DNA from: Terriglobia bacterium
Lineage (GTDB): Bacteria; Acidobacteriota; Terriglobia; UBA7540
Assembly: GCA_035712365.1 (NCBI GenBank)
Contig: DASTAW010000040.1
Span: 1-64,000, forward strand
Direction of reading: 5' to 3'
DNA length: 64,000 bases
Under the pieces are notes generated by a model. That model made no database searches. It saw nothing but the letters and a program-made list of their open reading frames with translations, and was not told the origin of the DNA. Both the position numbers and the translations under genes were made by a program. Positions 45,258-54,473 of the stretch are shown here, one piece after another (the first letter of the stretch is position 1; the number at the start of each line of letters is the position of its first letter).

Positions 45258-47135
45258 ATGGCAGACAACTTTCACGAAGAGGAAGTGCTCGGAAAAGCGT
45301 ACGACGCGCGCCTGATGCGGCGCCTGCTCACCTACTTGCGTCCTTACCAGCGGGTGGTGTTTTTTGCGCTGGTCGCTATTTTCCTTTTTGGTCTGCTGCA
45401 GGCGGTGCCTCCATACCTGATGAAGGTGGAGATCGACCGCTACCTTGATCCCACCAGGCAGCAGCCGGTCCTGCCCTTCCTCGCGCGCCTTCTGAGTGCC
45501 GATCCCCGCACGGGCATCCTTCAGATCGCCTTTGTGATTTTTGTGCCCACCGTTCTGCTGACTTTCGTTCTGCAGTTCGCGCAGACTTTTGCCATGAACC
45601 TGGTCGGCCAGAAGGTCATGTACGATCTGCGCAAGCAGTTGTTTGAGCATCTGCAGCGGCTGCAGATGAGCTACTTTGACCGCAACCCGGTGGGCAGGCT
45701 TGTTACGCGCGTCACCACGGACATCGATGTCCTGAATGATTTGTTCGCCTCCGGGGTCGTGGCGGTTTTCGGCGATCTCTTCACCCTGGCGAGCATCATG
45801 GTGGTGATGCTGAAGCTTGATTGGAAACTGTCGCTGCTGACGTTTGCCGTCCTGCCGCTGATTATCGTGGTGACGGCGCTGTTCCGGAAAGCGGTGCGTG
45901 ACTCATACCGCCGCATTCGCCTGGCCATCGCCCGCATCAACGCTTACCTGCAGGAACACATCACGGGAATGTCTGTTCTGCAATTATTCAACCGTGAGGA
46001 CAAGAGCTTCGATGAATTCGAGAAGATAAACACCGCTCACATGGAAGCTTACAAAGACTCGATACTGGCCTACGGACTCTTCTACCCTACCGTCGAGTTC
46101 CTGGGTGTGCTGGCCATCGTCATCATTCTGTATAAAGGCGGGATCATGGTTCTTGGCGGAGCGCTGACTGTAGGGACCGCAATCGCCTTCATCCAGTATT
46201 CGCAGCGGTTCTTCCGGCCCATTCAGGACCTGAGCGACAAGTACAACATCCTGCAGGCTGCCATGGCCAGTTCCGAGCGCGTCTTCAAGCTGTTGGATAC
46301 ACCGGTCAGCATTTCTGGTTCCGCGCGCCCGGCCAAACTCGAATCGCCCCGGGGCCGCATTGAATTCCGCAATGTCGGGTTTGCTTATCGGGACAATCAT
46401 CGCGTGCTGGAGAACGTTTCTTTTACCATCGAGCCGGGAGAAACCGTCGCCGTGGTGGGCCACACCGGGGCCGGAAAGACCACTCTCACCAACCTGCTGC
46501 TGCGCTTCTACGATGTCCAGGAGGGCGCTATTTTGTTCGATGGCGTTGACATACGCGAGATGGGTCTCCGCGAGCTACGGAGCAACTTCGCCATCGTGTT
46601 GCAGGACTCGTTTCTCTTCTCCGGCACCATTGCCAGCAACATCCGGATGGGGACTGAAGGGATATCGGACCAGCAGGTCCGCGAGGCGGCCCGGCGCGTC
46701 AACATGCTGGACTTTATTGAAAGCCTGCCCGGCGGATTTGATGAGCCGGTCAGGGAGCGTGGAGCCACGCTCTCGTCCGGGCAGAAACAACTGCTCTCAT
46801 TCGCGCGGGCGCTCGCGCATGACCCCAGGATCCTGATTCTTGACGAGGCGACCTCGAGCGTGGACCCGGAGACTGAATATCTTATCCGCGAGGGCCTCCA
46901 GAGGCTGCTCGAAAATCGAACTTCACTCGTCGTTGCTCACCGCCTTTCCACCATCCAGAACGCCTCGAAGATCATCGTGATGCACAAAGGACGCGTGCGC
47001 GAGGTGGGGACGCATCAGGAATTGCTGCGCTTGCAGGGAATCTATTTCAAACTTTATCAGCTTCAATACAAGGACCAGGAGCTCCTGGCCTCCGCCGGCC
47101 CGGCCAGAGGACCATGCCCAGAGATTGCTTCCTGA
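45258..47135 (+). CDS. ABC exporter half-transporter, canonical catalytic site
   Basis: 625 residues. Six-helix membrane domain (residues about 25-325) with an extra loop near 65-90 and ATPase domain: Walker A GHTGAGKTT; signature LSSGQKQLLSFARAL (second Gly replaced by Ser); Walker B ILILDEATSSVD with the catalytic Glu; His switch VAHRLSTI. Paired with the preceding gene. Overlaps lpxB by 22 bp. Confidence 0.94.
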   Translation: MADNFHEEEVLGKAYDARLMRRLLTYLRPYQRVVFFALVAIFLFGLLQAVPPYLMKVEIDRYLDPTRQQPVLPFLARLLSADPRTGILQIAFVIFVPTVLLTFVLQFAQTFAMNLVGQKVMYDLRKQLFEHLQRLQMSYFDRNPVGRLVTRVTTDIDVLNDLFASGVVAVFGDLFTLASIMVVMLKLDWKLSLLTFAVLPLIIVVTALFRKAVRDSYRRIRLAIARINAYLQEHITGMSVLQLFNREDKSFDEFEKINTAHMEAYKDSILAYGLFYPTVEFLGVLAIVIILYKGGIMVLGGALTVGTAIAFIQYSQRFFRPIQDLSDKYNILQAAMASSERVFKLLDTPVSISGSARPAKLESPRGRIEFRNVGFAYRDNHRVLENVSFTIEPGETVAVVGHTGAGKTTLTNLLLRFYDVQEGAILFDGVDIREMGLRELRSNFAIVLQDSFLFSGTIASNIRMGTEGISDQQVREAARRVNMLDFIESLPGGFDEPVRERGATLSSGQKQLLSFARALAHDPRILILDEATSSVDPETEYLIREGLQRLLENRTSLVVAHRLSTIQNASKIIVMHKGRVREVGTHQELLRLQGIYFKLYQLQYKDQELLASAGPARGPCPEIAS

Positions 47136-48283
47136 TCGTTGCCGGAGAACGCTCCGGCGACATGTATGGCGCAGCCCTCGCCCAGGCGCTTAAAGCCAGA
47201 ATCGCCGATGCCGCGGTTTTCGGCTGCGGCGGCGAGGCCATGCGCGCCGCCGGGGTGGAGACCATCGCCGATATCCATCAGGTGGCGCTGATTGGAATCT
47301 CTGAGGTCGTATCGGGGCTTCCGAAAGCCTATCGTGCCATGCAGGACCTTGTGGCTGAAGCCGCGCGGAGAGGGCCCGCAGCCGCAATCCTGATTGATTC
47401 CCCCTCGCTGAACCTGAGTCTGGCGAAACGGCTGAAGAAACATAACATTCCCGTCATCTACTTTGTCAGCCCCCAGATATGGGCCTGGAAAAAATGGAGA
47501 ATCAGAAAGATCAAGGCGAATGTGGACAGGATGCTTTGCCTGTTCGATTTCGAAACGGAGATCTACGAGAAGGCCGGAGTACCCGTGGAATGCGTCGGAC
47601 ATCCCCTGTTGGATATGGCCGCTGTCAGCCAGTCGCGTGCGGAGTTTTTCAGCCGCGCTAAGCTCGACCCGAATGTACCAACCGTCGCCCTGCTGCCCGG
47701 AAGCCGCAGGACGGAGGTAAGGTTCAACCTGCCGGCAATCCTGGAGGCGGCGGACAGATTGGCGCAGTCACGGCCCATTCAGTTTGTCGTGGCTTCCGCA
47801 CCGACAATCGATCCCGCATGGATGGAATCTCTAATCGCCCGCGGCTACAAGGGCGCGGCGCCCCTGCGGGCGCTCGCCAATGCTACCCACGAGGCCCTGC
47901 AATATTCCGCTGCCGCCGTAGTCGCCAGTGGAACAGCAACCATCGAGGCGGCCCTGCGGGAGTGTCCCATGGTTGTGGTCTACCGCGTCTCCGCATTCAC
48001 AGCGATGTGCGCCAGGATCATGATTGATGTTCCCTTCTACAGCATGGTTAATCTCCTGGCTGGCCATGCCGTGGTCCCGGAATTGATCCAGAGCGGCTTC
48101 ACCGCCGCCCGCCTCACGGAGGAGATGGAGCGGTTGCTCGGCGATGCCGGGGCCCGAAACAGGATGGTGGCGGAGCTTCGAAAAGTGAGGGAGCGCCTGG
48201 GCAAGGGAGGCGCAATGGACCGGGCTGCCGACGCCGTTGTCCGCCACCTTGAGGGGGCCAAGGCATCCCTCGGTGCCGAATAA
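47114..48283 (+). CDS. lpxB: Lipid-A-disaccharide synthase
   Basis: Condenses UDP-2,3-diacylglucosamine with lipid X to lipid A disaccharide (EC 2.4.1.182) at the inner face of the inner membrane. 389 residues. IVAGERSGDMYGAALAQAL; VYFVSPQIWAWKKWRIRKIK; VALLPGSRRTEV; ASGTATIEAALRECPMVVVY. Its start overlaps the ABC gene, implying coupling and a Gram-negative outer membrane. No other lpx gene is in the window. Confidence 0.95.
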   Translation: MPRDCFLIVAGERSGDMYGAALAQALKARIADAAVFGCGGEAMRAAGVETIADIHQVALIGISEVVSGLPKAYRAMQDLVAEAARRGPAAAILIDSPSLNLSLAKRLKKHNIPVIYFVSPQIWAWKKWRIRKIKANVDRMLCLFDFETEIYEKAGVPVECVGHPLLDMAAVSQSRAEFFSRAKLDPNVPTVALLPGSRRTEVRFNLPAILEAADRLAQSRPIQFVVASAPTIDPAWMESLIARGYKGAAPLRALANATHEALQYSAAAVVASGTATIEAALRECPMVVVYRVSAFTAMCARIMIDVPFYSMVNLLAGHAVVPELIQSGFTAARLTEEMERLLGDAGARNRMVAELRKVRERLGKGGAMDRAADAVVRHLEGAKASLGAE

Positions 48284-48419
48284 AGCATCCCTGTGATAGG
48301 GCCTATCGAGCCGGGGGCAGTCACATCTCAGATTTTTTTGGGCAACAGCACCACCGCCCTGCCGGGGGATTGTATGATCAAGTATGTGGCCCTTTTTTCA
48401 CGAAAGGCTTGAATCCTGT

Positions 48420-50447
48420 ATGAAGCATGCCTCATTGTTCCGTAGAGCAGGGAGCGCCGTGGCGCCATGCGCCGGCATCACCTGCTGCGCCAGGGCGGCC
48501 GGCCTGCTGGCGCTGCTCTTTCTTGGCGGGCTCTCAGGCGCTCGGGCTGCTGACCCTGCCCAATTCGTGGTGAAGAAATACGATATCAAGGTCCAGCTCT
48601 ATCCAACCACCCACATCTTAGACGCCTCCACCCGAATTGATTTCGTGCCGCAGAACAGCATCAGTCAGCTCGGCTTTGAGCTGAACAGCGCGTTGCGTGT
48701 CCAGAAGGTTGTGGATGCAGCGGGGACGGGCGTTCAGTTCCAGCAGGAGGGCTTGGGCCTTAAAGTCACGCTTCCCGCCCCTGTCACCGCTGGGCAGCCG
48801 TCCTCTATCACAGTGAGTTACAAGGGCGGGCTCGGAACTGCGGAAGGAAGCCCTGTCGAGGGTCTGAAGCTCTCCTACGTGGGACCGGAAGGCTCCTATC
48901 TGCTCTATCCAGGGCGATGGTTCCCGGTGGTCAGGCCCGGACTGGATCGATTCACTGCCGCCCTGCACGTCACCGTGCCAACCGGTGAGACCGTCGTTGC
49001 CTCGGGAACTCCTTCGCCTGCCGTGAACGAGGCCGGCAACACCACGTACTCCTTCGAGTTTGATCAGGCCTCCTTTCCCGGCACCTTTTACGCGGGCGAC
49101 TATTCGGTCCAGCACGAAAGCGCCTTTGGGGCCAACATTTACCTCTTCCTGAAGCCCGGCCATGAGAATTTTGCGGCGGATTACGGAGCGACCGCTGCAA
49201 AGATCATGAGCTTTTTCTCCGGCAAGTTCGGGTCCTTGCCGAATGGCAATCTGGCAGTGGTTGAGATTGCGGACGACACAGTGGGCGGATATTCCTCGCC
49301 CGGCATTGTTGCTCTGGCGTCGCGCGGATTCTCCTCGCCCGTGAACGAACAACTGCTGGCGCATGAAATCTCGCGGCAATGGTGGAGTTGCTACGTCAGC
49401 CCGGCGACACCCGATGATTCGTTCCTCGACGATGGCCTTTCGCTTTACTCCTCGGCTATGTACATCGAGCAGTCGCAGGGCGAGACGGCATTCGAAAACC
49501 TGATGCACACAACCGCCATCGGCGCCCTTACCCATGAAGAGTCGGCGCCCATCAGCCAGGCAGGGTCACTCCAGCCCTTTACACCCCAGTATCAATCGAT
49601 CGTCGGCCAAAAGGGCGCCATGGTTTTCCACATGCTTCGCTGGGTGGTGGGCGACGACGCATTTACGAAGGGCCTGCAGCAAGTGGTCCAGCAATATGCG
49701 TGGAAATCCATCAGCACTCAGGAATTTCAAAAAGCCATCGAGCAGGCCAGCAATGACAAACTGACCTACTTCTTTGCCCAGTGGGTCAGTTCCACGGGCG
49801 TGCCGCAATTCAAGGATTCATGGGCCATCTATCGCGTCGGAGGCCACTATCAGGTGGTCGGCAAGATTCAGCAGGACCTCGACATTTTCCGGATGCCGGT
49901 GGAGGTGCGCGTAAGCTCTGAGGGCCGCAGGCCGGTCAGTGACCGCATCCAGATGGTGGGGACCACCTCCGACTTTACCGTCAACACCGTTACCCGGCCA
50001 ACCCAGGTGGAGATCGATCCGGGCAGCCACATCCTCAAAATGACCGACACGATCCGTACCGAAGTGGAAATTGCCCGCGGAGACCAGCTCGTCGCCGAAC
50101 AAGCCTACCTGGAAGCCGTAAAACAGTATCAGCAGGTCGTCGAGCAGAACAAGAACAATTCACTGGCCCACTTTCGCCTGGGTCAGATCTATTTCCGGCT
50201 TCACAACTACAACGCCGCCGCCGAGGAAATGCGGGGCGCCCTGGATGGGAACCTCCAACCCAAATGGGTCGAGGTTTGGGCCCATCTGACTCTGGGCAAG
50301 ATTTTCGACGCCACCGGCCAGAGGGACCGTGCCCTGAATGAATATCAGCGCGCCTTGCAGACCAGGGACGATACGCAGGGCGCAATCGAACAGGCCAAGC
50401 AGTATATCCAGAAACCTTACTCCGACGAAAACCGCGCCGTCAGCTAA
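48420..50447 (+). CDS. M1-peptidase-like exported protein with TPR tail, degenerate zinc site
   Basis: 676 residues from ATG 48420 (an ATG at 48384 is in frame but gives a poor signal). Signal peptide through SGARA. M1-type N-terminal beta domain (KKYDIKVQLYPTTHILDAST), then the catalytic-like domain. The zinc motif reads HEISRQWW at residues 315-322, not HExxHxW: the second His is Arg 319. The third ligand position (residue 338) is Asp in SFLDDGLSLY rather than Glu of NEG. C-terminal TPR-like helices (about 550-660). Likely a non-catalytic relative of M1 aminopeptidases. Confidence 0.85.
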   Translation: MKHASLFRRAGSAVAPCAGITCCARAAGLLALLFLGGLSGARAADPAQFVVKKYDIKVQLYPTTHILDASTRIDFVPQNSISQLGFELNSALRVQKVVDAAGTGVQFQQEGLGLKVTLPAPVTAGQPSSITVSYKGGLGTAEGSPVEGLKLSYVGPEGSYLLYPGRWFPVVRPGLDRFTAALHVTVPTGETVVASGTPSPAVNEAGNTTYSFEFDQASFPGTFYAGDYSVQHESAFGANIYLFLKPGHENFAADYGATAAKIMSFFSGKFGSLPNGNLAVVEIADDTVGGYSSPGIVALASRGFSSPVNEQLLAHEISRQWWSCYVSPATPDDSFLDDGLSLYSSAMYIEQSQGETAFENLMHTTAIGALTHEESAPISQAGSLQPFTPQYQSIVGQKGAMVFHMLRWVVGDDAFTKGLQQVVQQYAWKSISTQEFQKAIEQASNDKLTYFFAQWVSSTGVPQFKDSWAIYRVGGHYQVVGKIQQDLDIFRMPVEVRVSSEGRRPVSDRIQMVGTTSDFTVNTVTRPTQVEIDPGSHILKMTDTIRTEVEIARGDQLVAEQAYLEAVKQYQQVVEQNKNNSLAHFRLGQIYFRLHNYNAAAEEMRGALDGNLQPKWVEVWAHLTLGKIFDATGQRDRALNEYQRALQTRDDTQGAIEQAKQYIQKPYSDENRAVS

Positions 50448-50553
50448 AATCGCCATCAGCTAACTGGCGCCCGCGTTATTCGAGGACCGATGTCTCTGAT
50501 CGGCGCGAGAAATCTGCTTCGTCTTCCTTGTGATGAAAAGCCCACCGGAGGGC

Positions 50554-50579
50554 GTAGCGCAGGCCCTTGCGGCCTGCGG
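50554..50579. repeat. REP-like palindrome, copy A
   Basis: 26 bases identical to 53696-53721. Arms GCAGGC and GCCTGC enclose a 7-base loop. It lies in the 230-bp gap before the TonB receptor gene; a second copy lies just after that gene. The rest of the gap (50448-50677) holds only other palindrome-like GC-rich sequence. Confidence 0.65.
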
Positions 50580-50677
50580 TCCCTGTGTGATCCGCGGAAA
50601 AACCCGCGCCTGCGGCATTTCGAACGGGCGATGAGGACGTCGCCGCTACAGACCGTCTCGACGGCGCTAGGGTCCCT

Positions 50678-53620
50678 GTGAAACGGACACCACATACTAC
50701 CGATGCAAGAACAAGCAGAACCATCCGGTGGATCGCTTTCTCCCTGATCCTGCTTTCAGTTCCTTTCTCCACGCGAGCCCAGATTTCCATAGCTGGCGGA
50801 AACCTGAATGGATCCGTGGTGGACACTGCCGGCGATCCTGTTCCCGGCGCAAGCGTTGAAATTCGCAATGCAGCCACCGGCCAAGTCCGGTCCGTTACAA
50901 CGGACGCGCGCGGCGACTTCCGAGCCAGCGAACTGGCGGTCGGGGTTTACAACGTGGAAGTCCGGAAGGCTGGTTTCGCTCCCTACCTCCATACTGGAGT
51001 CGGGCTAACCGTCGGGCAGTCCGTGCGCCTCCAAATTCGATTAGCTCCGGCTCGGCTGGTCCAGAAGGTGACGGTGAGTTCGGAGCCCTCCGCTCTCAAT
51101 CCTGAAGCTACCTCCATGACCACCACCGTGGGCCGGGAAAGAATCGAAGAGCTCCCGGTGCAAACGCGAAACGCCCTCGATTTCGTGCTGCTCGCCGCTG
51201 GAGTCTCGGCGTCCAACCCCTCGAACACTCCGGCTTCGAAGGCCGCGCCGCTCCTGGGCAGCGGCTTCAGTTTTTCCGGGCTGAGGCCCACCAGCAATAG
51301 CCTCTCGATCGATGGCGTCGAAAACAACGACGAGTTCAGCGGCGGCAGCCGAACAGAACTATCGCCAGAGATTGTTCAGGAATTCCAGGTGGTGAATAAC
51401 GGGCTTTCGGCGGAATATGGCGGGGCATCCGGCGGCTCGATTGATGTCATCACCCGCACGGGAGCCAATGCCACTCACGGCGACGCGTTTATCTTTTACC
51501 AGAACGGCGCACTCAATGCGCGGCAGCCGCTCGAATCAGAAAGCAACCGCTCGTCTCTCACGCGCTACCGCGCGGGATTTTCGCGCGGCGGGGCAATTCA
51601 AAGGAACCGCACGTTCTATTATGCGGCGTTTGAGCAGGAACACCTGCGCGCCGGCGAAAGCTCCGATATCAGCCCGGACGTCGCCTCCTCAGTCAGCTCG
51701 CTTCTGGCCAGTGGCGCCTTTCCCGGCCTTGCCACGCGCCATCTCACCGAAGGATTCTTCCCCGTTGCCTTTTCTGAAACCGAGGCGTCCGCCAAACTCG
51801 ACCGTCAACTGAGCAGCCGCGAGTCGCTGGCGCTGCGCTACGCCTTCACGAACAACAAAAATGCCAGTGACGCATTCAATACCGGCGGCCTTGAGGACGC
51901 CAGCTCCGCCGGCAGCGCCTTTACGCGCGACCACAGCCTGACCGGTTCGCTCGCAACCGTGCTGAGTCCGGCAGCGGTGAACACGCTGCGGTTTCAGTTT
52001 GCACGGCGCAACGTGGCGCTGCGGACCAACGACCAGTCCGGGCCAGGAATTACGATCAATGGCCTTGCCGATTTTGGCCGCCCTTACGCCGGCAACAGCC
52101 GACGTCGCGAGGACCATTACGACGCAAGCGATGTGCTGGCCCTCGCCCGCGGAACGCATTTCTTGAAACTGGGCGGCGACGCAATGCACGTCCATCTGAA
52201 TGCCAGCCAGCCGGACGGCTTTGGAGGTCTCTACATTTTTCCGAATCTCAGCACTTTTCTGAATGGCCAGCCGGACACCTTCCGGCAGGCCTTTGGGAAT
52301 CCCGGCGCCGCTTTCGGGACGACAAGTTACGGCGCCTTCTTTCAGGACCATTGGTCGCTCGCTCACCGGGTCACGCTCGATCTCGGCTTGCGCTACGATT
52401 TTGACCGCCTGCCACGCGGCTTCAATCAGGACAGTAACAACGTCAGCCCACGCGTTGGCCTCGCCTACAGTCCGTCCAGCCGATGGGTTTTCCGCGCGGG
52501 ATATGGAATCTTCTTCGACCGCTATCTTTTGGACAATCTCAATCGAGCTATTGAGAAGAACGGCGTTCAGGCTTTCGAGCAAGTCGTGAACGGCCCCGCG
52601 GCGGCGCAGATATTCCGTGGCACGGGCGGAGGACCGCTCGCAGCGCCACTCGATGGCGTCGCGCCCAGCATCTTCAGCGCTGATCCGAAACTTGCCACGC
52701 CGTACAGCCAGCAGGCAAGCCTGGGAGCAGAATATCTGATCTCCAGAAACTTCACCTTAAAAGCTGACGGGCTTTATGTGCGCGGACTTAAGCTGGCCCG
52801 CACCTTGAATACAAATCTCCCGCCGCCCGTCGCGCTCACTTCTCAGAACGCGGCGGCGCTGGGCGTCCTTAGTCCATCGCCGCAGCAAATTGGCCGCGAA
52901 GTCTTCGGACCCAGCCGGATTGATCCCGCATTGAACGATGTTTATCAGCTTCAGGACTCGGCCAGTTCGACCTACAAGGGTTTTTCACTTTCAGTCGAGC
53001 GGCGCCTCGAGGATTTTACGCTCGGTGCCAGCTACACAATTTCAAAGGTAATTGACAATGCGTCCAGCTTTGCCGAGCAGCCCCAAAATCCTTACGACCT
53101 TCGCGGCGAACGGGCGCGCTCGCTCGACGACCAGCGGCAGCGCTTTGTATTGAGCGGACTCTTTGACTTGCCTTTCGGCAACAATGAGGAGGGCGCGCCC
53201 ACTCCGAACGCTCCGGGCGCAAAATCACCATTCTGGGGCAGCGTGCTGAGCAATATCGAGGTTGCGCCGATTTTGACGCTCGGTAGCGGCCAGCCCGCCA
53301 ATCCGCTGACCGGACTCGACTCAAACGGTAATGATGCTATTCCGCTTTCGTCGCGCCCGCTCGGGATCGGCCGGAATGCGCTTCACCTGCCCGGGTTCGA
53401 TAATCTGGATTTGCGTTTGCTGAAGGCGATTTACTTCCGGCGTCCGGCTGGAAGCCATCTCGATCTGGTGGTGGAATCCTTCAACTCCCTCAACCACACC
53501 AATGTTATCGGGATTAATCCGTTTTATGGCCCGGACCTGAGTCCAATGGACGGCTTCGCCACTCCGATTGAGGCCGCGACAGCAAGGAGGGTAGAGTTTT
53601 CCGTCGATTTTGAGTACTGA
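50678..53620 (+). CDS. TonB-dependent receptor with carboxypeptidase-regulatory-like domain
   Basis: 980 residues, GTG start. Signal peptide (WIAFSLILLSVPFSTRAQ). Residues about 40-120 form a carboxypeptidase-regulatory beta domain (LNGSVVDTAGDPVPGASVEI, TTDARGDFRASELAVGVYNV); then a plug (LPVQTRNALDFVLLAAGVSA, SIDGVENNDEFSGGSRTELS, YGGASGGSIDVITRTGAN); then a barrel ending in VEFSVDFEY with a terminal aromatic. Outer-membrane uptake or surface protein of unknown substrate. Flanked by identical 26-bp palindromes. Confidence 0.93.
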   Translation: MKRTPHTTDARTSRTIRWIAFSLILLSVPFSTRAQISIAGGNLNGSVVDTAGDPVPGASVEIRNAATGQVRSVTTDARGDFRASELAVGVYNVEVRKAGFAPYLHTGVGLTVGQSVRLQIRLAPARLVQKVTVSSEPSALNPEATSMTTTVGRERIEELPVQTRNALDFVLLAAGVSASNPSNTPASKAAPLLGSGFSFSGLRPTSNSLSIDGVENNDEFSGGSRTELSPEIVQEFQVVNNGLSAEYGGASGGSIDVITRTGANATHGDAFIFYQNGALNARQPLESESNRSSLTRYRAGFSRGGAIQRNRTFYYAAFEQEHLRAGESSDISPDVASSVSSLLASGAFPGLATRHLTEGFFPVAFSETEASAKLDRQLSSRESLALRYAFTNNKNASDAFNTGGLEDASSAGSAFTRDHSLTGSLATVLSPAAVNTLRFQFARRNVALRTNDQSGPGITINGLADFGRPYAGNSRRREDHYDASDVLALARGTHFLKLGGDAMHVHLNASQPDGFGGLYIFPNLSTFLNGQPDTFRQAFGNPGAAFGTTSYGAFFQDHWSLAHRVTLDLGLRYDFDRLPRGFNQDSNNVSPRVGLAYSPSSRWVFRAGYGIFFDRYLLDNLNRAIEKNGVQAFEQVVNGPAAAQIFRGTGGGPLAAPLDGVAPSIFSADPKLATPYSQQASLGAEYLISRNFTLKADGLYVRGLKLARTLNTNLPPPVALTSQNAAALGVLSPSPQQIGREVFGPSRIDPALNDVYQLQDSASSTYKGFSLSVERRLEDFTLGASYTISKVIDNASSFAEQPQNPYDLRGERARSLDDQRQRFVLSGLFDLPFGNNEEGAPTPNAPGAKSPFWGSVLSNIEVAPILTLGSGQPANPLTGLDSNGNDAIPLSSRPLGIGRNALHLPGFDNLDLRLLKAIYFRRPAGSHLDLVVESFNSLNHTNVIGINPFYGPDLSPMDGFATPIEAATARRVEFSVDFEY

Positions 53621-53641
53621 CGCACCCCCATAATGCCAAAG

Positions 53642-53662
53642 CCCTCTCATCGCGGGAGAGGG
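53642..53662. repeat. Dispersed GC-rich hairpin
   Basis: CCCTCTC (53642-53648) and GAGAGGG (53656-53662) with a 7-base loop, followed by GTGGGCGCG and CCGGGTGAGGGC. It follows the receptor stop at 53620 by 21 bp. It resembles a widespread intergenic hairpin and has no T-run, so I do not call it a terminator. Confidence 0.45.
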
Positions 53663-53695
53663 TGGGCGCGCCAGCGACCGGGTGAGGGCGCTTTC

Positions 53696-53721
53696 GTAGC
53701 GCAGGCCCTTGCGGCCTGCGG
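53696..53721. repeat. REP-like palindrome, copy B
   Basis: 26 bases identical to 50554-50579, in the same orientation, just downstream of the receptor gene. Confidence 0.65.
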
Positions 53722-53745
53722 CCCTTACCCGGTCCCCCCAAAAGT

Positions 53746-53771
53746 CGAGGACCTTGCAATCAAGGTCCTCG
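53746..53771. repeat. Perfect 11-bp-stem palindrome
   Basis: CGAGGACCTTG, CAAT loop, CAAGGTCCTCG. It lies between convergent genes (receptor plus, TRIC protein minus). No T-run follows on either side; it could still stop transcription, but that is inference. Confidence 0.5.
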
Positions 53772-53828
53772 CACCTCTATCTTGGGTTTGCTGCCTGTAC
53801 ACGATCAGCCTTCGCTCTTCACCCCGAT

Positions 53829-54467
53829 TCATTCTGGCGGGCGGGCTCTGGGAAGCTGCCAGCCATGTCGCATGGCGAGAATTCGGAGTCCAAAGCAGAG
53901 GACTGCGCCGGCTATTGCCGCTCCGGAAGTAGGAAGATGCAGCGTTCTTCCCAGTACCACCACAGCCGCTCCAATGAGGGCCGCGACCGCATAGAGTTCG
54001 GTTCGCAACACGGTTGGAATTTCCCTCACCAGGATGTCGCGCAACATGCCGCCGCCGATTCCTGTCAGCATGCCGAGCAGCGTCGCCGCAACGGGCCCGG
54101 CGCCAAACACCAGCGCCTTTCCCGCACCGGACACGGCAAACAGCGCCAGTCCGGCGGCGTCGAACACCAACACAGGGCTGCTCAACCGGTTGATGATTCG
54201 ATACCAGTAGAACGTAATCAGTCCGGCAAGAATCGAGACAGCAACGTATCGCCAGTCGCGCACGGCCGCCGGCGGGACCGCTCCAATCAGTACATCGCGC
54301 GTGATCCCTCCCGCGTTGCCCGCCGCATACGATAAAACGAGGACCCCGAATAGATCGAGCCTGTGCTTGACCCCCATGGTTGCGCCGCTGAGCGCGAAGA
54401 CGAAGGTGCCGGCAAGATCGAAGGCAACCAGCAGCGTGTTAAGCAGGATGTGTCCGTTGGGAATCAT
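53829..54467 (-). CDS. TRIC-type cation channel family protein (YicG/UPF0126)
   Basis: 212 residues with seven hydrophobic segments in two repeated halves. Each half carries the GGxxRD glycine motif: SYAAGNAGGITRDVLIGAVP and MLTGIGGGMLRDILVREIP. Bacterial members form trimeric potassium/cation channels in the inner membrane. Starts 6 bp after the M20 gene stop, so probably co-transcribed. Confidence 0.92.
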   Translation of the reverse strand: MIPNGHILLNTLLVAFDLAGTFVFALSGATMGVKHRLDLFGVLVLSYAAGNAGGITRDVLIGAVPPAAVRDWRYVAVSILAGLITFYWYRIINRLSSPVLVFDAAGLALFAVSGAGKALVFGAGPVAATLLGMLTGIGGGMLRDILVREIPTVLRTELYAVAALIGAAVVVLGRTLHLPTSGAAIAGAVLCFGLRILAMRHGWQLPRARPPE

Positions 54468-54473
54468 GCGGCC

